Shown here: positions 33,230 to 42,206 of the stretch, in pieces
Layout of the letters: each line of letters opens with the position of its first letter
Numbering within the stretch: position 1 is the first letter of the stretch
Origin: a bacterium
GTDB taxonomy: Bacteria; Armatimonadota; Zipacnadia; Zipacnadales; Zipacnadaceae
Direction of reading: 5' to 3'
DNA: 64,000 bases
Assembly (NCBI GenBank): GCA_030603495.1
Contig: JAUVXR010000004.1
Coordinates: forward strand, 62,001 to 126,000
Program-made: the position numbers and the translations under genes
Notes under the pieces: generated by a model
The model's database searches: none
Seen by the model: the letters and a program-made list of their open reading frames with translations, nothing else
Told to the model about the DNA's origin: nothing

Positions 33230-35170
33230 CTACCCAGCGCCGGAAGCTGGCTGGTCTCTGCGCCTCATCCAGCCAAGGTAAATGATGACCCAGAGCACCA
33301 GCCCCCCCAGCACGCCCAGCCACAGCCCGTGGCCGACACGCAGCAGCGACACCTGAAGCGGCGTGTGCAGGTGGCAGAAGGTGTTCAGGATGGAGACCTG
33401 CCCGATGGTGCCGGCCGTCAGCCACAGCCACAGCCTCCGGCGCGTCCCGGCCGCGATCAGGACCAGTGCTACGATCATGGCAGGGTGGCCGAAGAAGATC
33501 TCCTTGCTGCGCGGCCGGACCAGCAGCACTTGGTCCAGTAGGGCCCGAAGTTGCCCCTCCAGTCCTGATACCCCAATGGCCGGCTGGTTGCCGGAGCGGA
33601 GCATCAGTATTGCCAGGATGCCTAGCCCCAAAACAACGGCAATCACGTGCCAGTAGCGAACGACGTGCCCAAGCGCCTCGCGCAGCCCCGCTGCGAGCGC
33701 CGGCAGCTCAGCGCGGGCCTCGCCCAGTTCAGTTCTGACCTCCCAGTAGTTGCGCATTGACCGCGCGGTAAATGCGCCCGCCACAACTACCAGCGGCAGC
33801 AGCTCAGCCAGCTTCACGCCCCGGAACTGTGCTACCTTCATCAGATACGCGTCGGACGTTAGGCAGGCTGCCACCAGTAAGCCACCGGCGGCGGTGAGCA
33901 CGCTGATACGCAGGAAATCGAGCAGCCCAGTCCGGAGGGGGTGGTGTGCAGACTGCTCCTGCTCGCGGAGCCGGACGGTGAGCACTGCCCAGGTGGGGAA
34001 GACCAGTGCCGCGGTCAGAGCTGCCAGTACGCGAAACATGCCAATGCCTGAGAGTCCGGCGGCGGCTGCGATCAGCAACACGGCCCCCGTGGTTACCCAG
34101 AACCACAGTCGGCTAAGGCCGATGACTGACTGAATCAGCCACATCAGTGCGGCACCGATAGCGGCAAACAGCACGGGCAGCGCCCATACTGGCATATCCA
34201 CGGGGTTAAAGGGCTGGGGGCTGCCGATGGTGAAGCCGTCCCGGCGCAGCCGGTTGGTGAGCTGATCGACGTAAATCAGGTTATCTTTGATATAGCCGTG
34301 CTGCGTAAAGAACAGACGCACGTAGCACAGGCGCACCTTCCGCTCGCGCACCGCCAGGCTGAAGCGGTTAATGGCCTTTTCCGGGCGTATCTGCTCCAGT
34401 TCCTGCTCGCTAATGCTGTGCGTGCGGATGAACTTGTAGTCAAGGTGCCGCGCCAGCGCCTGCTCACCAAGCTGTGGGGCCAGTTCAATGAAACCGAAGC
34501 TCAGTCCGGTTTCTCGTAACGCCTTCGCTACGTGGCCCAGCTCGTCGCGGTAACCCATCACTCGGCTTCCGGCGAAGACCACTATGTCCGCGCCAATGTC
34601 GCGGGCGGCATCAATCGCGTAATCAATACTGTCCGCAGTCGTAAACTGGGCGCGGGGTCGGGCGATAATCTTAAGCCCGGCCTGCTGAGCAGTCTCGACG
34701 GCCTCGTCGTAGCCGACGCCGATATCCTGCAGCTCGGGCGTAACCCGAAGCAGGTGGGCGTAGTAGTCGTACATTCTCAGCTTTCTCGCGGGATAGCCCT
34801 GCGCTCTTGTTCGAGGCAGCTTGGCTTCAAGCAGCTTGCGGATGCGCTTCCGCGTGGCTGGTGACATCTGCGTATCCGCGGGGGCGACGCCAGCACTGAT
34901 GTAGAGCAGCCGACCTGTCTCCACCAACTCGCCCAGACTCACCTCGGTAATAGCCACGTGACTGGCGCCGGCGTTCTTCAAGCGCTCAAGAACATCCCGG
35001 GGCGTGAGGCCGGCCAGCGCTGCCACGCGCAGCGCGTCGTTGTAGTCCACGGCCAGTGCCACGGTTGGATTGGCCCGCTCCACCATTATGCGCTGATACC
35101 CGATCCAGCCGGCAGCGCCCAACCCGGCGAGGATTACGATTGCCAGGACTATCTTCTGGAGTCTACGCAT
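33230..35170 (-). CDS. DUF5693 family membrane protein
   Basis: About 646 residues from the ATG at 35170 (AGGGGCACAGCT upstream); an in-frame extension to 35308 is not required. One membrane helix near the start (IVLAIVILAGLGAAGWIGYQ), a large loop with a TIM-barrel-like pattern (RDVLERLKNAGASHVAITEV), then several helices in the last 300 residues (WLIQSVIGLSRLWFWVTTGA, then FRVLAALTAALVFPTWAVLT). This pattern and the csaB partner match DUF5693, a conserved partner of CsaB. It is probably a transporter or polymerase for the pyruvylated polymer, but this is inference. Probable promoter at 35219-35245. Confidence 0.8.
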   Translation of the reverse strand: MRRLQKIVLAIVILAGLGAAGWIGYQRIMVERANPTVALAVDYNDALRVAALAGLTPRDVLERLKNAGASHVAITEVSLGELVETGRLLYISAGVAPADTQMSPATRKRIRKLLEAKLPRTRAQGYPARKLRMYDYYAHLLRVTPELQDIGVGYDEAVETAQQAGLKIIARPRAQFTTADSIDYAIDAARDIGADIVVFAGSRVMGYRDELGHVAKALRETGLSFGFIELAPQLGEQALARHLDYKFIRTHSISEQELEQIRPEKAINRFSLAVRERKVRLCYVRLFFTQHGYIKDNLIYVDQLTNRLRRDGFTIGSPQPFNPVDMPVWALPVLFAAIGAALMWLIQSVIGLSRLWFWVTTGAVLLIAAAAGLSGIGMFRVLAALTAALVFPTWAVLTVRLREQEQSAHHPLRTGLLDFLRISVLTAAGGLLVAACLTSDAYLMKVAQFRGVKLAELLPLVVVAGAFTARSMRNYWEVRTELGEARAELPALAAGLREALGHVVRYWHVIAVVLGLGILAILMLRSGNQPAIGVSGLEGQLRALLDQVLLVRPRSKEIFFGHPAMIVALVLIAAGTRRRLWLWLTAGTIGQVSILNTFCHLHTPLQVSLLRVGHGLWLGVLGGLVLWVIIYLGWMRRRDQPASGAG

Positions 35171-35218
35171 AGCTGTGCCCCTATTGATTAGGTCGGAGCG
35201 GCTTTGGTAATGCTGCTT

Positions 35219-35245
35219 AGTATACTTTGCCATGGAGCGTAGCAA
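35219..35245 (-). promoter_or_regulatory. Possible promoter of DUF5693-csaB
   Basis: On the minus strand: TTGCTA (35240-35245), 15-base spacer, TATACT (35219-35224). The spacing is short. Confidence 0.45.
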
Positions 35246-35285
35246 TTCCTGCATACCGCCTCCGACGGCTTGCCCCGACGGTTTC

Positions 35286-35314
35286 TTGACAGGGCGGTGC
35301 TGGGGCAATATACT
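35286..35314 (+). promoter_or_regulatory. Promoter of the tmk operon
   Basis: TTGACA (35286-35291), 17-base spacer, TATACT (35309-35314), about 50 bases before the tmk ATG. It is divergent from the DUF5693 promoter. Confidence 0.8.
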
Positions 35315-35363
35315 GCCGATAACTGGCGAAACACCGCTGATTCCAGCGAGATAACATTATCTT

Positions 35364-35999
35364 ATGGTGCACGTCAATAGGTCATCTTGCAGGTTTATCG
35401 TCCTCGACGGCGTGGAGGGTTGTGGCAAGAGCAGCCAGGTAGAGCTTCTGGCCCAGCACCTCCGGCAAAGGGGCCGAGAGGTGGTGGTTACCCATGAACC
35501 TGGCGGGACACCGGCTGGTGAGGCGATTCGCGCTCTTCTGCTCGATTCTGACCTAGACATGAGCGGGTTGACGGAGGCCTTTCTGTTCTGCGCTTCGAGG
35601 GCACAGCACTTGCAGGAAGTGATTATGCCCGCGCTGAAGGCGGGCAAGACGGTGGTCTGCGACCGTTTCTCCTCGGCTACCGCTGCCTACCAGGGCTACG
35701 CGGGCGGTGTGGGCCTGGATCGGTTCGAAGAGCTGGACAGGATCACCACCGGGGGGCGTAAGCCGGACATGACTATTGTCCTAGATGTGGACCCAGCGGT
35801 GGGGCGGGAACGCAAACAGTCGGCGGATCGGGCGGCGCCCGACCGTATCGAACGGAAGGCTGATGAGTACCACTTTCGTGTCCGGGAGGGCTTCTTGGAG
35901 TATGCGCGCTACCTGGGACCGCAGGGGGCGATTGTGGACGGCGACGGCTCGGCCGAAGAGGTGCACCAGGCGATTCTGGCGGTTCTGGGCTTAGATTAG
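35364..35999 (+). CDS. tmk: Thymidylate kinase
   Basis: A 211-residue protein. FIVLDGVEGCGKSSQVELLA is the P-loop (GVEGCGKS), VTHEPGGTPAGEAIRALLLD the DRY-like/dTMP loop segment, CDRFSSATAAYQGYAGG the substrate site and VLDVDPAVGRERKQSADRAA the lid region. It phosphorylates dTMP to dTDP. It heads a same-strand run with an epimerase gene (21-base gap) and holB; tmk and holB are often linked because both serve DNA replication. No ribosome site is obvious at the ATG; the leader is short. Confidence 0.94.
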   Translation: MVHVNRSSCRFIVLDGVEGCGKSSQVELLAQHLRQRGREVVVTHEPGGTPAGEAIRALLLDSDLDMSGLTEAFLFCASRAQHLQEVIMPALKAGKTVVCDRFSSATAAYQGYAGGVGLDRFEELDRITTGGRKPDMTIVLDVDPAVGRERKQSADRAAPDRIERKADEYHFRVREGFLEYARYLGPQGAIVDGDGSAEEVHQAILAVLGLD

Positions 36000-36020
36000 A
36001 CAGGAGGGGGCATAACACAG

Positions 36021-36968
36021 ATGAGAGCGCGTGCAGTTGTTGCCGGCGGGGCTGGCTTCATTGGCTACACCTTCGTTTCCCGGCTACTCCGCGAGGGCTT
36101 TGACGTCGTCATCGTGGACAACCTGGCGACGGGGACCCGCCGCAACATCAACGACCTGCTCCAGGAGAACCACTGTGAGTTCGTCGAGCACGACATCTGC
36201 CAGCCGCTGGCGATCAGTGGACCGGTGGACTACTTGGTCAACTTGGCCTGCCCCGCCAGCCCAGTTGATTTCTCGCGCATACCTGTGGAGATAATGCGCA
36301 CCTGCTCGGAGGGTACCTACAACCTGCTGGAGCTGGCCCTGCACAAACGCGCCGGATTTCTGCATGCCTCCACCTCCGAGATCTACGGCGACCCCGAGAT
36401 CCATCCGCAGCACGAGGACTACACCGGCAACGTCAATATTGCCGGTCCGCGTGCTGTCTACGACGAAGGCAAGCGCTATGCGGAAACGCTGATCCACACC
36501 TACCATCGTGAGTTCGATGTGCCGGTGCATATCGCCCGTATCTTCAATACCTACGGCCCCCGCATGCGTCCCGACGATGGGCGGGTTGTCTCGAACTTCT
36601 GCATCCAGGCGCTGAGCGGGGAGCCCCTCACTCTGTATGGTGACGGGCAGCAGACGCGCAGCTTCTGCTACGTGGACGACTTGGTAGAGGGGCTTTTTCG
36701 CGTGATGCTTAGCGAATTCAGCGGTCCGTTTAATATTGGTAATATCGAGGAAATCTCGATGGAGGAACTGGCCGAGAAGGTGATTGAACTGTCGGGCAGC
36801 GCCTCCGAAATTGAGCATCGGCCACTGCTGCATCCTGACGATCCCAAGCGCCGCCGCCCAGCGCTCGACCGCATCAAAGAGACGCTTGGCTACGAACCCA
36901 CGACCGACCTGACTACTGGTCTGACGCGCACGCTTGACTGGTTCCGCCAGGTCGTCGCGGAGCAGTAA
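36021..36968 (+). CDS. UDP-glucuronate decarboxylase-like (UXS) short-chain dehydrogenase
   Basis: A 315-residue protein behind GGAGG. GGAGFIGYTFVSRLLREGFD is the NAD-binding Rossmann motif, LACPASPVDF is the UXS-type substrate loop, and YDEGKRYAETLI carries the YxxxK catalytic pair. ARIFNTYGPRMRPDDGRVVS is typical of decarboxylases and UXS. It would convert UDP-glucuronate to UDP-xylose, for glycan synthesis. It is placed between tmk and holB, 20 bases before the start of holB. The alternative is a related dTDP-glucose dehydratase or epimerase, but the ACPASP loop argues for UXS. Confidence 0.8.
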   Translation: MRARAVVAGGAGFIGYTFVSRLLREGFDVVIVDNLATGTRRNINDLLQENHCEFVEHDICQPLAISGPVDYLVNLACPASPVDFSRIPVEIMRTCSEGTYNLLELALHKRAGFLHASTSEIYGDPEIHPQHEDYTGNVNIAGPRAVYDEGKRYAETLIHTYHREFDVPVHIARIFNTYGPRMRPDDGRVVSNFCIQALSGEPLTLYGDGQQTRSFCYVDDLVEGLFRVMLSEFSGPFNIGNIEEISMEELAEKVIELSGSASEIEHRPLLHPDDPKRRRPALDRIKETLGYEPTTDLTTGLTRTLDWFRQVVAEQ

Positions 36969-36987
36969 CTTCCTCATTGGTCTGCCT

Positions 36988-38223
36988 ATGTCTTTCCAGA
37001 AAATCCTTGGGCATGAAATACCAATAGACATTCTCCAGCGGGCAGTTGCCAGCAACCGCCTGCCTACCGGCTATTTGTTTGTCGGCCCCCCCAACGTCGG
37101 CAAGGCCCTAGCGGCGGTAGAGTTGGCCAAAACCATCAATTGCGAAAGCCGGGCAGCGACTGCTGAGGCAAGTACCGTTGACTGCTGCGATGAGTGCGAG
37201 ACTTGTCGGCGGATTGATCAGGGCACCTATCCATATCTGCGGATTGTCTTCCCGATGCTCAAGAAGCAAGAGGAGCTTCGCAAGAAGCAGCTCAAGAAAC
37301 AGCAGAAGGGCGTTCCAGTTGCTGCAGAGAGCGATAGTGCCGACGAACACGACCAGGTGCTCGAGCAGATCGAACTGGAGGGAGCGGAGATACTGATTGA
37401 TCCGGTGCGCGATATGGTGCGCAATGCCAACGCGAAGGCGCCCGAGGGAGTCTGGAAGCTGTACATGGTGCAGGGAGCAGAAAAACTGCGAGCGGAGGCC
37501 GCCAGTCTCTTGCTCAAGACCCTCGAGGAACCCCCGCCTCGAACCACCTTTATTCTGACGACCAGCCGACCCGCCGATGTCCTGCCCACGATCGTCTCCC
37601 GCTGCCAGGTGATTGACTTCGGCCCGGCATCCAGATCGGCAGCGCTTCCTGCTCTGCGCGAAGGATTCTCTGATATTGCTGGCGAGGAGGTCGAGGCGAT
37701 CGTTGCGGCCAGCGCTGGACGATACGGTTGGGCCCATCAGATGCTCAGCCGCCCGGCGCTGCGGACTAATCGGCAGGCGCTGCTGGAGCTGCTGGCTGGG
37801 CTGCCGGACCGCGAACTGTTCGAAGGTATGAGACTGGGGGAAGAACTTGTCAGCTTGGCGGAGAGTTGGTTTATGGACAGCTACGATCCCGATACACGCG
37901 AAGCCGAGACCGCCCGCGCGCTGCTCAAGTCAAATCGCGATAGGGTACTACGGACTGTAATGGCGCAGTTGCTTGATATGGCGCTGACCTGGTGGCGGGA
38001 CATTGTGCTGCTGGTAAGCGCGCCCGGCAGCACCGAGGTTCTGAATCGCGATCATCGGGCGGAGATAGCAGAGCTGGCTAAGATCTACGAAGCGCAGCAC
38101 TGCCACCGGGCCCTGCGCTGGATTGAAGAAGCCCGTAGTCACTTCCAGGGCAATGCCAACTTGCGCTTGACCGCCGAGCTTGTCATGCTCAAGCTGGTTT
38201 CGTTGTCACCGTCGAAGCCGTAG
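36988..38223 (+). CDS. holB: DNA polymerase III subunit delta'
   Basis: About 411 residues from the ATG at 36988. YLFVGPPNVGKALAAVELAK is a P-loop in the clamp-loader style; the zinc site CCDECETCRRIDQGTYPYLR has four cysteines spaced as in delta' and DnaX. LLLKTLEEPPPRTTFILTTS is the conserved sensor/lid segment, and RCQVIDFGPAS the next. A low-complexity acidic/basic insert (KKQEELRKKQLKKQQKG) sits before the lid. It loads the beta clamp with DnaX and HolA. It is 20 bases after the epimerase stop. Confidence 0.9.
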   Translation: MSFQKILGHEIPIDILQRAVASNRLPTGYLFVGPPNVGKALAAVELAKTINCESRAATAEASTVDCCDECETCRRIDQGTYPYLRIVFPMLKKQEELRKKQLKKQQKGVPVAAESDSADEHDQVLEQIELEGAEILIDPVRDMVRNANAKAPEGVWKLYMVQGAEKLRAEAASLLLKTLEEPPPRTTFILTTSRPADVLPTIVSRCQVIDFGPASRSAALPALREGFSDIAGEEVEAIVAASAGRYGWAHQMLSRPALRTNRQALLELLAGLPDRELFEGMRLGEELVSLAESWFMDSYDPDTREAETARALLKSNRDRVLRTVMAQLLDMALTWWRDIVLLVSAPGSTEVLNRDHRAEIAELAKIYEAQHCHRALRWIEEARSHFQGNANLRLTAELVMLKLVSLSPSKP

Positions 38224-38280
38224 GAAAACAGTCAAGCAGCTCGCCTCAGGTGAGCAGCCGTCACATACGGAGGGTACACT

Positions 38281-39225
38281 GTGAAGATATTGGTTACGGG
38301 CGGAGCCGGATTCATCGGTTCACACGTTGTGGACCGGTACATTGAGCTTGGTCACCAGGTGGCGGTCGTAGATAATCTATCTACGGGTCGGCAGCAGAAC
38401 CTCAATCCCGAGGCAGGCTTATACGAAGTTGATATCACTGATGCCGATGAGCTCGAGGCGGTGTTCCAGGCCGAGCGGCCCGAGATCGTCAACCACCACG
38501 CTGCCCAGATGGACGTGCGCCGTTCGGTTGAGGACCCCTTGTTCGACGCGCAGACCAACATCATCGGCAGCCTGAACGTGATCCAGAGCTCAGTGCGCGC
38601 AGGTGTGGGGAAGGTAATCTATGCCTCCACCGGCGGTGCCATGTACGGGGAACTTCAGTACAGTCCCGCTGATGAGCGCCACCCCGTCAACCCACTTAGT
38701 CCTTACGGCATATCCAAGCATGTCGTCGAGCACTACCTCTACTTGTACAAGCACGTGGAGGGCCTCGACTACGCCGTGATACGCTACGCCAATGTCTACG
38801 GGCCGCGCCAGAATCCCCATGGTGAGGCCGGAGTGGTCGCGATCTTTGGCAAGTTGATGCTTACCGGCCAGCAACCCACAATATTTGGCGACGGGACCGA
38901 CACCCGTGATTATCTCTTTGTTGGAGACGTGGTCGAGGCTAACCAAGCTGTGCTGGAATCCGGCGCGGGTGAGATATTCAATATCAGTACAGGCCAAGCG
39001 ACTTCTGTCCAGCAGGTCTTCGCTGCAGTCGCCCATGCCGTCGGCTATGAAGGTCAACCCACCTATGCGCCGGCCCGCGCGGGTGATCTGCGCCACAACG
39101 TACTCGACAACTCCAAAGCGCAGCGGGCGCTAGGTTGGCTGCCCCGTGTCGAGTTGCCTGAGGGCATTGCCCTGACGATGGAGTACCTCCGCTCCGGCGA
39201 AGTCGGTACCCCGCCACCTGCGTAA
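38281..39225 (+). CDS. NAD-dependent epimerase, UDP-glucose 4-epimerase-like
   Basis: A 314-residue protein with GTG start and a GGAGGG site. KILVTGGAGFIGSHVVDRYI is the Rossmann motif, DNLSTGRQQNL binds the cofactor, YGISKHVVEHYL has the YxxxK pair and RYANVYGPRQNPHGEAGVVA is the GalE-type substrate segment. Such short proteins act as UDP-glucose or UDP-N-acetylglucosamine 4-epimerases. It is the last gene of the tmk-holB run and, with the UXS gene, suggests envelope glycan synthesis. Exact substrate not determined. Confidence 0.82.
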   Translation: MKILVTGGAGFIGSHVVDRYIELGHQVAVVDNLSTGRQQNLNPEAGLYEVDITDADELEAVFQAERPEIVNHHAAQMDVRRSVEDPLFDAQTNIIGSLNVIQSSVRAGVGKVIYASTGGAMYGELQYSPADERHPVNPLSPYGISKHVVEHYLYLYKHVEGLDYAVIRYANVYGPRQNPHGEAGVVAIFGKLMLTGQQPTIFGDGTDTRDYLFVGDVVEANQAVLESGAGEIFNISTGQATSVQQVFAAVAHAVGYEGQPTYAPARAGDLRHNVLDNSKAQRALGWLPRVELPEGIALTMEYLRSGEVGTPPPA

Positions 39226-39301
39226 GGCGCGTCTGGGCGCACTGATGCCCGCCGTTGGCTTACTGCACAATCGTGGGGCAGGCGGCTCCGATACGTTGGG
39301 C

Positions 39302-39329
39302 TTGACATTATTCTTGTGTCTGCTATAAT
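39302..39329 (+). promoter_or_regulatory. Promoter of the SSB-like gene
   Basis: TTGACA (39302-39307), 16-base spacer, TATAAT (39324-39329) with TGC directly upstream (extended -10). Confidence 0.8.
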
Positions 39330-39459
39330 TTAGGAAGTCAGGGGCGATGACATCCTCGTCGCCCCGCATTTTGTGGGCAGTTCTCAATCATCGTACCAGC
39401 TCAATTCCCTGACTGTCGGAGTGGAAGTGCTGGCGAATGAAAGGTAGGAGGTGTGATTT

Positions 39460-39936
39460 GTGGCGGACCTAAATCTTATCGCTCTTTCCGGAGTCGTCAC
39501 GAGGGACGCTGTGCTTAGGGAGAAGGCAGGCGGACAGGTCAAGGCTGAGTTCAGCTTTGAGGTGGAACGGCCTTTCCTCCGCAGCAATGGCGAGGCCGTC
39601 TCGGATCTGTTTCTGGTGGACGTCTGGAACGACCTAGGCGAATGGGCGACCGAGCATATCAAGGAGGGGCAGCAGCTCTTTATCCTCGGCACGCTCAACA
39701 AGGAAAGTTACAGCACGCGCGCGGGACGCGAGCACTTGACCATCGTCAAGGCCAAGTACCTGCGTCTGCTCGATGAACGGCTCCTCGACGGTCGAGTTGA
39801 CGTCGAGCAACTCAAGGCTGATTGGTGGCCTACCAGCCTGCTGCATCAGACTGTAGGGATAGTTGATTCCGCCATAAGCGACGATGTAGTGGTAGCGCAG
39901 GCGGCCCCGGCGGAGTTGTCCGAAGCTAGCAGCTAG
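39460..39936 (+). CDS. Single-stranded-DNA-binding-like OB-fold protein
   Basis: A 158-residue protein with GTG start behind AGGAGG. NLIALSGVVTRDAVLREKAG, then FSFEVERPFLRSNGEAVSDL, then LGEWATEHIKEGQQLFILGT fit the OB-fold of SSB: the start with L-x-G-x-V, the acidic F-x-V-E strand and the W-x-x-L-GEWA pattern. The C-terminus ends AAPAELSEASS, without the acidic DDDIPF tip of true SSB, and the middle part after residue 105 differs. It may be a divergent SSB or PriB-like protein. A strong promoter and a terminator surround it, so it is expressed alone. Confidence 0.65.
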   Translation: MADLNLIALSGVVTRDAVLREKAGGQVKAEFSFEVERPFLRSNGEAVSDLFLVDVWNDLGEWATEHIKEGQQLFILGTLNKESYSTRAGREHLTIVKAKYLRLLDERLLDGRVDVEQLKADWWPTSLLHQTVGIVDSAISDDVVVAQAAPAELSEASS

Positions 39937-39974
39937 TCCCGCAGGAGGACAAAACTTGGTGCACTCGTTAAAGT

Positions 39975-39997
39975 AGCCGCCTGGCTGTCAGGCGGCT
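39975..39997 (+). terminator. Terminator after the SSB-like gene
   Basis: AGCCGCCTG (39975-39983) pairs with CAGGCGGCT (39989-39997) around a 5-base loop; the following GCTTGACTTT has only a short T tract. Confidence 0.65.
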
Positions 39998-40030
39998 GCT
40001 TGACTTTGCCAAGGATAGGGGAGAGATGGC

Positions 40031-40438
40031 ATGGATCACGCGCAGTTGACGCTGACTGATGATCACTGGTGTTTTGCCTGCGGCTCGCAGAACCCCCATG
40101 GTTTGCATCTGGCCGATTTCTGCTTTGAAGGCGACCAGTACATTTGTCACTTCACCCCTGAGCGCCACCATCAGGGCTGGGCGGGAATAACCCACGGTGG
40201 CATCGTCGCCACGCTGCTCGACGAAATCATGACCCGCATGCTCTGGAAACAGGGCATTAACGCCGCAACCGGCGAGATCACCGTCCGCTACTACCAACCG
40301 GTTAAGACCGGCCAGCTATTGACGGTGCGTGGGCACCTCGGCTACAAGCGCGGGAAGCTTATCAAGATGGAGGCGAAGCTGGCGTTGGGCGATGGCACTG
40401 TGGTGGCAGCAGCCCGAGCTAAGTTGGTCCAGGTCTAG
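40031..40438 (+). CDS. PaaI-like hotdog thioesterase
   Basis: A 135-residue protein. HWCFACGSQNPHGLHLADFC is the family start (CFACG-x-x-NPxGL), and GWAGITHGGIVATLLDEIMT holds the catalytic/substrate helix with the HGG motif. This is the hotdog fold of small acyl-CoA thioesterases. It starts at the ATG at 40031 (GGGGAGAGATGGC upstream). It is followed 16 bases later by the RqcH gene. Acyl substrate is unknown. Confidence 0.85.
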   Translation: MDHAQLTLTDDHWCFACGSQNPHGLHLADFCFEGDQYICHFTPERHHQGWAGITHGGIVATLLDEIMTRMLWKQGINAATGEITVRYYQPVKTGQLLTVRGHLGYKRGKLIKMEAKLALGDGTVVAAARAKLVQV

Positions 40439-40454
40439 ATCGCAGGAGAAAGAG

Positions 40455-42206
40455 ATGCTCTTCGACAGCGCTATGCTGGGGCGGATATCTGCGGAGCTCA
40501 ATGTGCAGCTTGTCGGCTGCCGCATCCGGCGGGCTATCGCAACCGCCCCAACCGAAGTCGCGCTGGAGACCACGGCGGTCGGGCCCGCCAGGTGGCTGGT
40601 GCTCTGCGCCGATCCGCAGTTCGGGCGCGTTCACATTTCGGAGCATGCTGCACCCCGCCCCGATATCCACTCTCCCCTTGCCGACGTACTCCGCCGCTAC
40701 TTGCGGGGCGCGCGGTTGGAGGGCGTCGCGCAGGTTGATTTTGACCGCTGCTTGCAGCTAGTGTTTATCAACGCTCAGGGGCTGGGGCCCGGCGAGACCT
40801 GTACACTGGTCGTCGAAGTGATGGGCCGCCGCAGTAATGTCCTGCTGCTGGATGACGAGGGTGTCATCCTCGAATGCCTCAAGCATGTCCCTGCTGGGGT
40901 CAATCGCTACCGCCAGAGCCTGCCCGGCGTCGAGTACGTGGCTCCGCCGAGCTTCGGCAAGGTCAACCCGCTCACGGTTACGAAAACAGAATGGGCTGCG
41001 CAGATTGCCGCGGCTGAGCCGAGCTCGGAATTTGCCACCTGGTTCCGGGAGACCTGCCACGGCGCCAGTGATCTCTTCGTGGCCGAGGTGGCCGCACGAT
41101 CTGGGTTTGCCGCTGATACGCCGGTGAATGCGCTGATTGCAGGTGACGGGGAGCGGCTGTTTGCGGCGATAGCCCAGTTGCGGGAGTTGATTGCCGGTCC
41201 TGGCGAGGCGTACGTATGCCGGGATACCCTCGGCGAGACCGTGTTTGCCTACCCCTTCGTGCCGCAATCTCGCCCTGGCTTGGTCACTACGTCAGCTCGC
41301 AGCCTCAGTGCCGCGCTTGATCGTATTTACTCGGAGCTGAGAGAGCGGGACGATATGCGTGAGCTTCGCCAGCGGCTGCTGGGGGCGGCAGGCAAGCAGC
41401 TTGACCACATACTAGTGCGCCGCCGTAAGCGCCAAGCAGCGCTGGCCGGTGTGGACGATGCTGACCGCTACCGTAAGTGGGGGGAGCTGATCCTCACTCA
41501 TCTGCACCAGATTCCGCCGGGTGCTGAGCAGATTACGGTGACCGACTACTACTCGCCGAGTCAGTCGCAGGTGACCATCCCGCTGGATCCCGACCGCACG
41601 CCCCAGGTAGTTGCCCAGCACTACTTCAAGCGCTACAAGCGGGCTGGACGCCTGCGCCAGCGGCTGCCGCGCCTGATCAGGGTTGACCGGATCCAGCAGG
41701 ACTATCTGGAGGGGCTTATGCACCAGATTCAAAGCACGGTAGAGCTGGCCGACCTGGAAGAGCTGCGCGATGAGATGATCGGGCAGGGCATGCTCAAGCC
41801 GCCGAAACGACCACAGCCTCGTCCGCAGAAGCGGCGCTTGCCCAGCTTCAGCAGCATAGATGGTTATGCGGTGTGGTACGGCAAGACCGGGCGACAGAAC
41901 GACGAACTGCTCCGCGCAGCTAGTCCCGATGACATCTGGCTGCACGTGCAGCAAGGGCCGGGTGGGCATGTCATTATCAAGACGGGTGGCCGACCGGACG
42001 AGGTACCGGAGAGCACCATTGTGGAGGCTGCCGGGCATGCCGCAGCGCTCAGTCGCCAGGCCCAGTCAGCGAAGGTTGAGGTGGACTACACGCAGGTCAA
42101 GCATCTGAGCAAGCCACGGGGCGCTCCGCCGGGGTTTGTCCTGTACCGTAACTTCAAGGCCGTCCGCATCGCTCCTCAGCGTATAGAGACGCCAGAAGTA
42201 ACCTAA
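40455..42206 (+). CDS. rqcH: NFACT protein RqcH (ribosome quality control)
   Basis: A 583-residue protein from the ATG at 40455 (GCAGGAG upstream). FDSAMLGRISAELNVQLVGC starts the NFACT-N domain, and LEGVAQVDFDRCLQLVF holds the conserved Asp-Arg pair used in alanine tailing. A coiled coil (LRQRLPRLIRVDRIQQDYLE, then EELRDEMIGQG) follows. SIDGYAVWYGKTGRQNDELL, then DIWLHVQQGPGGHVIIKTGG make the NFACT-R domain. RqcH adds Ala tails to stalled 50S-bound nascent chains, in place of Rqc2. Its last four bases overlap the convergent MBL gene. Confidence 0.9.
   Translation: MLFDSAMLGRISAELNVQLVGCRIRRAIATAPTEVALETTAVGPARWLVLCADPQFGRVHISEHAAPRPDIHSPLADVLRRYLRGARLEGVAQVDFDRCLQLVFINAQGLGPGETCTLVVEVMGRRSNVLLLDDEGVILECLKHVPAGVNRYRQSLPGVEYVAPPSFGKVNPLTVTKTEWAAQIAAAEPSSEFATWFRETCHGASDLFVAEVAARSGFAADTPVNALIAGDGERLFAAIAQLRELIAGPGEAYVCRDTLGETVFAYPFVPQSRPGLVTTSARSLSAALDRIYSELRERDDMRELRQRLLGAAGKQLDHILVRRRKRQAALAGVDDADRYRKWGELILTHLHQIPPGAEQITVTDYYSPSQSQVTIPLDPDRTPQVVAQHYFKRYKRAGRLRQRLPRLIRVDRIQQDYLEGLMHQIQSTVELADLEELRDEMIGQGMLKPPKRPQPRPQKRRLPSFSSIDGYAVWYGKTGRQNDELLRAASPDDIWLHVQQGPGGHVIIKTGGRPDEVPESTIVEAAGHAAALSRQAQSAKVEVDYTQVKHLSKPRGAPPGFVLYRNFKAVRIAPQRIETPEVT

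Noticed and set aside
36084-37055. 323-codon minus-strand open frame
   Set aside because: Antisense of the UXS gene and of the start of holB; no domain.
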